In this document: positions 47,301 to 56,870 of the stretch, piece after piece
Position numbering within the stretch: the stretch's first letter is position 1
How the letters are laid out: each line of letters opens with the position of its first letter
Assembly: GCA_951812925.1 (NCBI GenBank)
Contig: OX638372.1
Location: forward strand, 8,680,001-8,744,000
Reading direction: 5' to 3'
DNA length: 64,000 nt
Source: Calliopum simillimum
Taxonomy: Eukaryota > Arthropoda > Insecta > Diptera > Lauxaniidae
Notes under the pieces: model-generated
The model's database searches: none
The model's input: only the letters and a program-made list of their open reading frames with translations
Told to the model about the DNA's origin: nothing
Translations under genes and position numbers: made by a program

Positions 47301-48284
47301 TAAGAACATTTAATGCTGACCTCTTGACTTTAATCACTGAATTTATGGCTCCATTGAGATCTATATATGTATGTGTGTGTGAAGTTTTTGACCTAGGGGG
47401 CCGATGAATGTTAATGGAATGGGGGCCATAGGTTAGTTGTGCATAGTAACGTGCACATGATGATTGAGTTGGTGGTATGGGTTCCAGAGAAACAGCATGT
47501 GGATAAGCAAGTGTTTATCACTGTCGCAGACATTAATATTTAATATTTAAATGTATGAATATATAATGTCATTATGTGGGCGCAAAAAAAAAAACCATGG
47601 ATACTGGCTTAAAATTTAAAATTTCAATGAAAATATTTAAAATTTTGTTAGTATGTCAAAGCTTTATTTGTTTGTTAACTTTTTCTCCATTTTTTTAGAA
47701 TTTGTAGCCAACTTAATTATTAACTTTGAGAATAAGCAATTGTTGCTCGCCTATAAATATACAAAAGTTTTTTCCCTTTTCTTGCGTTATACTGTCTGAG
47801 AACGGATTCTCTTGTGAATCGCTAAAATTCTTCTCACCAGTTTTACCAAACTTTCTTTAAGTTTTCAAGGTTAATGAAAACTTTGGCTTTTGTTTTTTTT
47901 TTTTTCTGTTCTGTTCTATTCTGGTTTAAGTGTCTCTAAACTTTTGGGCACACAAATAAGTTTTGCGCCAAATTTTATGCTTTAATTTTAAATATTACGC
48001 TGACTTTAATTTTCAGTTGTTTGCTCAAATTTAAAATCCTTAAGATTGTTTTAAACTGTTAAAAAATTGCCGATTTTGAAAAATGAACTTGAGAAAATGT
48101 CACAAATTACACATCGATAAATTAATCATATATTCATCATAAAATGCACAGTTCTAAGATCTTGTTCTTCAAAAAGTACTGCAGTTGGGCGAGAGGAGCC
48201 AGTAAATCTTAAGCAACGATATCCGTGAAGGTCTTTTTTCAGAAAAAACAGATTGAGCAGAACTTAAATAAGTAAATGCACGGA
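44331..48284. other. Non-coding with GTT/CAA microsatellites; no gene recognised
   Basis: (GTT)n runs occur at 45118-45138 and 47262-47283, and an (AAT)n run at 46550-46567. GC-richer patches at 45545-45650 and 46880-47110 could be conserved regulatory DNA. The latter contains a 46-residue hydrophobic tail in a 116-codon plus frame (46692-47042) starting in T-rich sequence. I do not regard it as a gene. Confidence 0.3.
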
Positions 48285-48900
48285 GAAAAATTAGTGTCAT
48301 AATTTTGACTCTACTCGGGTTAAGTACTTCACACTAAATCATAAATTACCTCACCTATGAACTATTTGATAATTTTGTAAAGTAAAATTTACAAAATATA
48401 GTGAAATAATAAAGAAATATTAATTCTAAATTGTCTACATTTTCCTATTCGTAGAGTAAATAATGCTTTCAACCAGACAAATGTATAACGATTTTTACTT
48501 TATAATTCTAGTAAAAATGATTTAATTTTTTCAGTAACTCGGAGAAAAATGGTAGTCATGATTTTAACTCCACCTGACTTGTAACAAAATTTTAATAATT
48601 AACACTAAACTTAAGACATAAATTACCTAACCTTTTATAACTATTTCTTCTTTATAATTCAAGTAAAAATATTTATGTTTGGACAGACATTTGCTTAATA
48701 TGCAAATTTTATACATCTTCATCACATAAGCCAGTGGTATAGAGGTCTAGCAAGTTTGTAATTGTGTGTAAAAATAATATGTTTCACGGACGGACCCCGG
48801 TTCGAATCCTAGTGTGGTCAGTTTGTTTATTTTTATTTATTTATTTTTTGTTTCTTTTTTTTTTTTTTGTTTTGAACTTTATAGTAAGGTATTTTTTTTT
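48285..48900 (+). mobile_element. tRNA-module repeat family, copy 2
   Basis: The terminus CACGGAGAAAAATTAGTGTC (48290) matches the inverted end of the copy at 52802-54324. A second similar CGGAGAAAAATGGTAGTCAT occurs at 48540, so the 5' part is duplicated. Then follow ACTTTATAATTC.AGTAAAAA, TATTTATGTTTGGACAGACA and the tRNA-like module (48731-48815). The right side is lost in a T-rich stretch and joins the half-palindrome at 48936. Confidence 0.6.
48731..48815 (+). ncRNA. tRNA-like module with pol III box A and box B
   Basis: TGGTATAGAGGTC (48735-48747) fits a type-2 promoter box A (TRGYNNARNGG-like), and GGTTCGAATCC (48799-48809) is a perfect box B. The spacing of 64 bases between box starts is in the tRNA range. 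The flanking acceptor and T-stem bases do not pair well, so this is not a functional tRNA. It is a tRNA-derived promoter inside a repeat family. Related modules lie at 36.66-36.75, 36.90-36.99 and 53.03-53.11 kb. Confidence 0.6.
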
Positions 48901-48935
48901 TTTTTTTGACTTCAAATTAAAAAATTGGTATAATC

Positions 48936-49297
48936 AAAAAAAAAAGTATGCTAATAGGAACTTTTTCATACTAAAATCGCTACCAAATTCAAAAAGTAGG
49001 AAAATATCATATTTAAAAATCCAGAACTTTGCGAAATTTTTATATACCTTATAAACCAAATTCACTTTTAGAAAGCTCATATAATTAGCTGAAATAGTCT
49101 CATTAAAAAGTTTTCTCTATAACCTTGGGGTGGCCCAAGAAATATTTTTTGTAAAAAAAGTCAGAAAATCAGTTTTTTCCTTATAACCAGTCAGAGTTAC
49201 ACTTTAGATCCCACCATAGGCACAATTTGTTGGTAGTCTAAGCCTCTTCTATCACCACCAGAAGCTTCACACCCTTATCATTTACATCCTGTATATA
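48936..49297. mobile_element. Half-copy (single arm) of the 53.2-kb foldback element
   Basis: The sequence matches the right arm of the element at 53211-54222. Shared blocks are GCTAATAGGAACTTTTTCATAC, CCAGAACTTTGCGAAAT, GAAAGCTCATA, AAGTTTTCTC, CCCAAGAAA, TTTTTTGTAAAA and finally CCAGAAGCTT..AC..TTATC ending in TCCTG-TA (49290-49292). Only one arm is present. Confidence 0.65.
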
Positions 49298-49539
49298 GCG
49301 ATTTTCTTTTTCGCAGCATTCATGAGCAACATTTTTTTAAAAACTTGTGCATTTTTCCAGCTGAATAAATAATTCAAAATTCGAGCCATCATTGATTTTA
49401 TTTGTTCTATCATGCCAGTAGTATCTTAAGTAGCCCTTTGAAAATCCCTTTCTTTTTTTATCTTTACATATGCAAATGCACAATTCACTCTTTCTAAATA
49501 TTTGCCAAGACAATTGTCTCAGAAAAAACAAAAAAAAAC
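49298..49539. other. Short non-coding spacer
   Basis: No feature is recognised. Confidence 0.35.
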
Positions 49540-50367
49540 TAGTAAGGGTGTAAATTTTGGCCTGGCCAAAAAATAAATACCCTACACTGCAGTATTTTGA
49601 AAATTTTGCTTATAGGGAGGTACCACGTCCTCTTGTCCGAGTACACCCAGTTTTTGTTCAGAGCTTGCATTTATAGCTTTTAGTGTCAGAGTGAAATTTA
49701 GTTGGATTATCTCAAAAAACTCTTTCAGTATAGCATTTTGAATCTTTTGCTTATATGGGAGGTGCCACGCCCCCTTGTCTGATTTCACCCAGTTTTTGCT
49801 GAGAGCTTTCATTTATAATTCTTAGTGTCTGAGTCAAATTTGGTTCGAATATCTCAAAAAACGCTTTCAGTATAGCGTCTTGAAGCTTTTGCTTATATGG
49901 GAGGTGCCACGCCCTCTTGTCCGAATTCGCTCAAATTTTTATCAGAGCTTGCGCATATAATTCGTAGTACTTATATGTATTGTGGTTGCATTGTCGTGAA
50001 AAATACTCCTAAAATTCCATTTTGAATATAATTTTTGTATGGGCGGTAGGCGTGTCCGTTGACCGATTTTGCTCATTTTCAATCCCCCGAGCTAACTTTG
50101 ACGACGGAGACAGTGTACCAAATTTCATTGAATTATCTTGCTCAGTTTTCCCAAAAAGTGTATTTCAACACACAGCCAGCCAGCCAGCCAGCCAGCCAGC
50201 CACCCAGCCAGCCAGCCAGCCAGCCAGACAGACGGACATGGCTATATCGACTCAGGAGGTGACGCTGATCAAGAATATATATACTTTTCTATACCTGCCA
50301 CACCTCCTTCTCTGCGTTACAAACGGAAGGACAAAGTGAATATACCCTGGGTGTAGGGTATAAAAAT
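49540..50367 (-). mobile_element. DINE-1/INE-1-like element, inverted second copy
   Basis: Read on the minus strand, it has the same order as the 3816-4692 copy. From the right it shows the hairpin ATACCCT..AGGGTAT (50342-50361), the TATATTCTTGATCAGCGTCA block, GTCGATATAGCCATGTCCGT and the CTGTCTGGCTGG run. Three tandem units of 142 bp follow, with GGTGCCACGCC cores at 49619, 49761 and 49903, and finally the hairpin TTTGGCC-T-GGCCAAA (49557-49571). It is better preserved than copy 1: the 142-bp period is exact here. Frames of 67-105 codons on the plus strand are shadows. Confidence 0.75.
50168..50232. repeat. (CCAG)n tetranucleotide run inside the DINE-1-like element
   Basis: About 14 CCAG units with one CCAC interruption (50203-50206), passing into CAGACAGACGG. 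Copy 1 has only four units at the same place. It is a length-variable microsatellite within the element, as known for DINE-1/Helentron-type repeats. Confidence 0.85.
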
Positions 50368-51393
50368 AGAAGAGAGATAACATTGTTAATAAGATGCAAA
50401 TTTGATTTGTTACCAAAAGGATATACGTGGTAGCAATGAAAAGAAGAAAAAAAAAACCTCTAGATATCACCAATACAACCCTTCAGTTTTGCTACATTTT
50501 CTTGCATGCTAAATTGAGACTTCTTTTTTTGGATTTTTAAACTACCGACTCTTTTACGCCGTTTTGTAAATTGTAGTGTAAACACAATATCTTTGAGTTT
50601 TGGCCTTTTTTCATCTTCTTCTTTTTCTATTCGTATACCGCACACGTTCGGTTGTCGCCTTAAAAAAAGGAAGAAAAAGGTCAATTTCAACTCTTTACTG
50701 GAGCATCTTTTTATGTTGGTACGGTGTTGCCCAGCGGTATCGCATGACATTGTCAAGTTGTTGTGTTGGTAATTGTATACCATTTTTAAGGATTAAAGGA
50801 TTCAACTTGGTTTTTTTTTATGCTACCATTTTCATCCTTTGAGTGCATGATACTCTGTGTAGCAAACAAGTAGCCCAAAGAATTTTAAGAAGACAAGTGA
50901 TTTAAGTAGCAGCAAAGAAGCAAAGAGGTAGGGGCTTAGCAGTTTTTTCTCTTGCTTACCTTTTTTCCTACTTAGTAGCATAATAAAGGAGTTTTTGCAA
51001 TGTAGTAAACGCTTGTGTGTTAAATGCTTTTATTGAGATGGTAAGCGCTTTATTTGTACATGGAGCTGAGTAGAGAAAATGATAGCGAATTTTCAGGAGT
51101 TGCTGCGCTTTAAGTTGAGTCAAGAAATTATAAATTTTTTTTCAATCGATGAAAGCTGAATTTTTTGAATTATGGAAAATCTTAAATATTTCGGTTCAAA
51201 TTCTGCAGCCAAGAAAAACTACTTGAGTACTTACAGAAACTTTTACTTGTTCAGACTTGGCTATAGAATAATGCAACTTATCCTTAGAAAGGTCGAAATT
51301 TAGTTTTTCAGTGATGGTTGAAAAATATAGGATGAAGCCTTAGTGTACAACACAATGATCATTAAGGTCAAGACAAAGACCACAATCTTTACT
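50368..51393. other. Non-coding, nothing recognised
   Basis: AT-rich sequence. The 107-codon minus-strand frame at 50460-50783 has no motif. Confidence 0.35.
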
Positions 51394-51815
51394 AAGACAA
51401 AGACAAAGAGACAGTAAGACAATAAGATAATAAGACAATAAGACAATAAGACAATAAGACAATAAGACAATAAGACAATAAGACAATAAGACAATAAGAC
51501 AATAAGACAATAAGACAATAAGACAATAAGACAATAAGACAATAAGACAATAAGACAATAAGACAATAAGACAATAAGACAATAAGACAATAAGACAATA
51601 AGACAATAAGACAATAAGACAATAAGACAGTAAGACAATAAGACAATAAGACAATAAGACAATAAGACAATAAGACAATAAGACAATAAGACAATAAGAC
51701 AATAAGACGATAAGACAAAAAGACAGTAAGACAATAAGACAATAAAACAACAAGGCGACAAGATAATAAGTCAAAAAGACAAGAAGACAGTAAGACAAGC
51801 AGACCTAGACCTAGA
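51394..51815. repeat. 8-bp minisatellite (AATAAGAC)n, ~37-40 units plus decayed flanks
   Basis: A near-perfect array runs from about 51411 to 51745, with variants such as CAGTAAGAC (51625) and CGATAAGAC (51707). The flanks decay into GACAAAGAC and GACCTAGACCTAGAC. Because 8 is not a multiple of 3 and GTCTTATT contains no stop, all three minus-strand frames stay open. They read repeated LSYCLIVL; these 152-168-codon frames are an artefact. Confidence 0.95.
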
Positions 51816-52800
51816 CACATACAAAAACATAAAAAAGAGTTTTTCATTGGACCCGTGGCAGCCAAGGGCTGAATTTTAAATAATAATTTCCACTCCAAAC
51901 TTTTCTTCCAGCTAATTTTTCCATATACCTTTAAAGTATTTTATGTAGGTATATCAGGATTAATATTCAATTTTGCCCAATATTTTTTTTATTATTTTTT
52001 ATTTTAAATCCACGCACATGCTGCACTCATGCAAATCCCAGCTACTTAACCTGCCATTGACTTAAAGATGTAAAATAAATCCAAAACAAAAAAAAAAGGA
52101 ACATGCAGAAAAAAGTCACAGCCTCTAGGCAAAAACAACAACAGCAGCAAGGATAACAACAATAGCAACAACAACTAAAACATGATATATAAAAACACTC
52201 TAAAATGGATAACGACGATCTCATTAGCATAAAAAAATACCGTTAAGTAAGTAAGTAAAAATGCCATTAAACAACACTTTATGACTTCATTTTAGATTTG
52301 GAAAGAAAAAAAAAGTGAAAAAAGCTGCAATTTATTATTGTGTGGATGTGTACGATTATGAATAAATCCTTGAAGGCACTAACACATGCGACGAATGACT
52401 CGTATGCGTATTAACATATATGCATATGAATAAGCTGTTGGCATACGCCCCTGTCACCACACTTTTAAGTCAACGCAGAAACAGAAAAAAGCAATAAAAA
52501 CACTTTATGTGACAATTTTGCAACAGTGTGTGTGTACTTTTGCTTCATAATGATTTCACTAAAAGTGGCAGGATGAAAGCACTGCATAATTTAAGGCGAT
52601 AGCAATAATTTTAATGAATTTGGTATTTTTACTATGGAAAAAATTGAATAAAGCAACAACAGTAGCTGTTTATATAATTTGTTTTATTAAATTTTTTTCT
52701 TATTCAATCCTGAGAAAATTTTGAATTTTGTGAAAAAATCCTGAAATTTGGCAATTTTTTTCTTTTTGAAGTCATATTTAACGTATGGCAGCAGGAAAAA
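51816..52800. other. Non-coding, nothing recognised
   Basis: AT-rich with CAACAA/CAGCAG runs near 52136-52175. No gene or TE end. Confidence 0.35.
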
Positions 52801-53030
52801 CTACACGAGGAAAAAAAAATTTCGTACTATTTATTTCTAGAAAATTTTACTAGAATTTCAAGGCAATATAGTGGCAACTCCCCAATAAAATAAATTTTGC
52901 CTTACGTACTGTTTTAGTAAATTCAGAATTTTCGAATAACCTTGCAGTATATATATTTTTTTGAAAATTTTTAAGTGATATTTACCTTACTTTAAAGTCG
53001 AAACAAAACAGATTCAACTGACCCGCACTA

Positions 53031-53111
53031 GGATTCAAACCGGTATCCGTCCGTGTGATAGAAACATTTCATTTATACTTAAAATTATAAACTTTTAAGA
53101 CCTCTACACCA
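53031..53111 (-). ncRNA. tRNA-like module, box A/box B, copy 3
   Basis: Minus strand: TGGTGTAGAGGTC (53111-53099) as box A and GGTTTGAATCC (53041-53031) as box B, one base from consensus. The spacing is similar to the 48.7-kb module. The pairing around box B is poor, so this is not a tRNA gene. Confidence 0.5.
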
Positions 53112-53208
53112 CAGGAATATATGATGAAGAGGTATGACATTTGTATATTAAGCAAATGTCTGTCCAAACATAAATATTTTTACTAGAATTATAAAGTAAA
53201 ACTGTTTC

Positions 53209-54224
53209 CACAGGGCGTAATCGGTAAGGTTACCAAACTTCTGCGATGTAATAGAGGAGGCCTAGTCTAACAAAATATTGCATCTCGAGGGGGTCTTAAA
53301 TGTACCCCTGAGGAGTTATAAGGTTAACAACTATTTTCTGACTTATTTGACGAAAACAATTTTCTTGGGTCACCCTAACGTTTAGGAGAAAACTTTTTTA
53401 AAAAAATCTTTCAGCTCATTGTATGAGCTTTTTAAAAAAGGATTTGGCTTAAAAGGGTTTAAAAGGATTTTGCAAAGTTTTGTACCTGTATAGTTGATAT
53501 TTTGAATTTTATATCCAATTTGTTGACCTTAGCAGCCATTTTGGTATAAAAAGGGTGCCATTAACATACCATTTCATAATATTTTTTAAAATCTTTGTTA
53601 AATTTCCTTTAAATTGATAGTACATTTGTCACACCAGTTTTTTAATTTGAGGTCAGAAAGAAGTATTTTTCAAGAACAATGCGGTTGAAGGCTCCGCTAT
53701 ACAAAAGGCAGCGCGTTTAGCGCATCATATGCAGCGCAACATGCAGTAACGTGTGTGTTGTTACATAAAAGTTTTTTTTCTGATCTTAAATCAAAAAGTA
53801 TTATGGATGTGCCAACTAATTGTAGGATATTTTTCTAGGATTCCAAAAAGAATTAAAAAAAAATTATGTTAATAGTACCTTTTTCATACTTAAATGGCCG
53901 CCAAAGTTAAAAAATAGGAAAAAATGAACATATCAACTTTGAAGGTCCAGAACTTTGCGAAATCTTTTTAAAAAACGTAACCAACTACATTCCTAGAAAG
54001 CCCATACAATTATCTAAAATCTTTTTGTAAAAAAGTTTTCTCTTAAATGTTTGGGTGACCCAAGAAAACATTTTTTGTAAAACAAGTTTGAAAATCAGTT
54101 TTAACGTTATAACTCTTCAGGGATAAATTTTAGACCCCTCTCCTCCTGTAATTTTTTGTTACTTAGACAAGGCTTTCTCTATCATATCCCAGAAGCTTCG
54201 TAACATTATCGATTATACCCTGTA
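53209..54224. mobile_element. 1012-bp foldback (long-TIR) element nested in copy 3
   Basis: The element proper is 53211-54222. The left arm (to about 53560) and right arm (from about 53866) are inverted, diverged copies. They begin CAGGGCGTAATCGGTAA and, inverted, CAGGGTATAATCGATAA. Blocks such as TCTTGGGTCACCC, GAGAAAACTTTTTTA and GAGTTATAA are shared. The central 300 bp are unique and contain GCGGTTGAAGGCTCCGC and AGCGCGTTTAGCGC mini-palindromes. TA follows the right end (54223-54224) and CA precedes the left end, so a TA duplication with one mutation is likely (Tc1/mariner-type). No transposase. Confidence 0.75.
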
Positions 54225-54324
54225 TGAGGCAAGGTAATTTATGTTTGAAATTTAGTGTTAATTACTTTGAAGTTTTTACTACTCGAGTGAAGTAAAACTT
54301 ATGACAGTGATTTTTCTCCGTGTA

Positions 54325-55565
54325 CTTGAAGAAAAGTGCAAAGGTAACCTATTGTGAATTATTAAATTTATAATTTCTATTGCTAGTGCCGTTAAAGCTC
54401 AAAATATAATTATTGTAAGATTGTGTTCCTATTGTTAAATTTTTTAAAATTTTTTTTTTTTAAATGACAACAAAAAGACAATAGACGACATACATACATG
54501 CTCCCAAACCATGACCAAACATCATGTCCTCACAAATTGGTTACATATTCAAACATGTAATTTTGCAACATGTTAAGAGATCCCATCCCATCCACCTACA
54601 TAACTGAAATCATGCAAAAATACCATAAATGAAGCAAACGTTTTGCAGACAATTCAGGCTGACAGTTGGCTTCATTGTTGTTGTCGTTTCTCGGTTGTTG
54701 TATCCGTAATAAACAAAAAACGAAAAAAAAAAAAACAAAGAAAAGTACCATGACATTTTCCAGTCCGATCATTTTCCACATGACAAAAATTGTTACATTT
54801 TCCTCGCGTCAATTTACCATAAGTCGTCGTCGTCTCTAATAGTCAATGGAAATGGTGGTATGAACTTAAAAACTTGGTAGCGCTGGTCATAAATTCATAT
54901 GGGTATCATATCATAACAATAACAAATTGTTAAACCTGTCTTTGGGTTTGAAATGAACAACCAACAGAAACAACAACAACAAAAAGCATGTTAGTAGCAG
55001 GACCAAAACGCGACGTTAACTTTGAAGCCCTTTGAAAGTTAGACAAAAGAAATTCAGACATTGCATACATATAGATAATATTGTATACATATGTATTGTA
55101 CATGGGAGATATTGTCAACGTTTGTCGGCCTGGTATGTGAAAAAAAATATAAGTTTTTTTTTTTTTTCATTTTCGTAAATTTTTCAATTCATTAGATAAC
55201 AAGCGCTTTGTGTCAACGTGATGTCATTTTTTTTTTTTTTTTTTGAAAAAAAGCAAAATTTTTGCCATTTCCTTAGTAAATTCGAAAAAAAGAAGAATGA
55301 GCATGAAAATCCCTTACGAAGCATACAGTTCTTGGTTTTTCATTTTTGCAGGCAATCAATGAAAATCATTTATTACCAGACAAAGGAACTATCTTCGTCT
55401 TCTTTGGTGTATTGATTCTTTCAATCCGTTGTTTTTACTATTTATTTCCTCATCCCAGGTGTTAAGTGGTGGATGTGTGTTTCATGCATGGCGAATGAAC
55501 TAACTCCATATTTCTATCCCCCAGGGAAGCTATCATACTTACATAATTGATCGTCATGTAATTGA
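54325..55565. other. Non-coding, nothing recognised
   Basis: AT-rich sequence with CAACAACAA near 54960-54983 and poly-T at 55151-55165 and 55228-55244. Confidence 0.35.
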
Positions 55566-56870
55566 GGTTGGAATTTTCAGTGGCCTCTATTATTTTTCTC
55601 TCTGCAATAATTCCGTCGAATATATCGACTTCTTATCTTCACCTCTTGTCGAGCTCTCCTATAAAGATTATCAAGAAAATAGTCCAGAAAAATATTTTTC
55701 AGGAAAAACACAGTGCAAAAAAATTTATGGAAAAAAATTTTCAATGAGATCTCTATTTTTTTTACTAATTTTGAGGTTGCGGATTTCATGTTTCTTAAAG
55801 TTGTTACACGCTATATGGTTGACGTCCTCAGTGACACTTACAATTTTTATGGGGGACATTATTCTCGAAATAACTTGGAAACTCTTTTGGGCCATTTAAA
55901 TGCAATACACAAATGCTCAAAAAAAAAGGCTTCATAAAATGCTCAAAAACGTGATAAGGGGGACGGGGTGAAATAGTTAGGTTTTTGAGTAAAAAAAAAA
56001 ATAATCATTTCTTCAACTTGCCCAACTTTCTCTCAACCATCAAGAACGTAGAAATTGGTTTTAACCGACTTTAGACATATGAAATTTACTCCAAAAAGAG
56101 GGGGTAGGACACCCCATTTGCGGCGATTTCAGGCTGATAAAAAAATGCATTAATTATGATAAAAATTTTAATTGTTATTCATTGAAATATTGTGCTGATG
56201 CTAAATTTTTTTTCATAAAGAACACAGTTTTACATTTGGTATCATATATTTAATAATCGGTACATCATATATCGCCGGTGCTTACGAAGAAAATCTTCCA
56301 ACCGAAAGTTACGGCGAAGAAAATCTTTTTTTTGAAATTGCGGCGAAAAAAATCTTTTTTGTAATATGCGTACAAGAAAATCAGTTTTTACAAAATGCGG
56401 CGAAGAAAATCTCTTTATTTAGTGAATACTTTTCGACGAGTTACGAAAATAAACATTTCACTTAAAATCGCAGCGAATGAAGCGAGATTTTCTTCGCCGC
56501 ATTTTGTAAAAAGTGATTTTCTTGTCCGCATTCGCACAAAAAAAAATCTTTTTCGCCGCAGTTTGAAAAAAAGGATTTTCTTGTCCGCATTTAAAGAAGA
56601 GATAGTCTTCGTAAGCACCGGCGATATGGTTTATATTTTCAGTGACCCGGACTATTTTTGTGTAAGGCATATTTTTCTCAAATAGACATGCTATGGCCAA
56701 ATTCTCAAAAAAAGGCTTAAAAAGTAGTTCTAAAAGGCGATACCGGAGGGGTCAGGGGAAATTATTACTTTAGGAATAACAATTTTTTAGTTCAATGTAC
56801 CCAACTTTTTTCAAGCATCCAGAATGTAGGAATTGGTTAAAACAGGCTTTTGGACAAATTGATTTGAAAA
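55566..56870. repeat. Diverged direct repeats (~810-bp spacing) around a palindromic MITE
   Basis: The block at 55808-56065 (GCTATATGGTT..., TTCAGTGAC-like, ATTCTC, GCTCAAAAAAAAAGGCTT, CCCAACTTT.TCTCAA, GTAGAAATTGGTT) recurs at 56622-56850 in the same order. A third shorter relative begins at 55570 (GAATTTTCAGTGGCCTCTAT). No coding potential is seen. It is an unnamed repeat family. Confidence 0.5.
56273..56623. mobile_element. 351-bp palindromic MITE with CGCCGGTGCTTACGAAGA ends
   Basis: The first 18 bases and the inverted last 18 are identical. ATAT lies directly outside both (56269-56272 and 56624-56627), a likely 4-bp duplication. Inside, GCGGCGAAGAAAATC-type units occur five or more times, in one orientation in the left half and inverted in the right half (GATTTTCTTCGCCGC). 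The whole element can thus fold back. The related block at 55808 carries GCTATATGGTT without the insertion, effectively an empty site. Frames of 67-96 codons on both strands are by-products. Confidence 0.75.

Larger units (their letters stand above)
52802..54324 (-). mobile_element. tRNA-module repeat family, copy 3, interrupted by a nested foldback element
   Basis: Inverted ends TACACGAGGAAAAA (52802) and TTTTTCTCCGTGTA (54311-54324) match apart from transposed bases. The outer sequence is 52802-53210 plus 54223-54324. On the minus strand the order agrees with copy 2: terminus, TAATTAACACTAAAT, CATAAATTACC, then (after the insertion) ACTTTATAATTCTAGTAAAA, TATTTATGTTTGGACAGACA, then the tRNA-like module (53111-53031). 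The tail CTTGAAATTCTAGTAAAATT near the left end also occurs in copy 1. There is no protein frame. The family carries inverted termini and an internal pol III-type promoter. I do not recognise it as a named family. Confidence 0.65.

Noticed and set aside
48731..48815. Functional tRNA gene
   Set aside because: Box A and B are present, but acceptor and T-stem pairing is poor and the same module recurs inside dispersed repeats.
50160..50230. CRISPR-like or regulatory tandem repeat
   Set aside because: It is a CCAG microsatellite internal to the DINE-1-like element.
51300..51898. Three overlapping 152-168-codon frames rich in Leu/Ser/Tyr/Cys
   Set aside because: Pure translation of the (AATAAGAC)n minisatellite.
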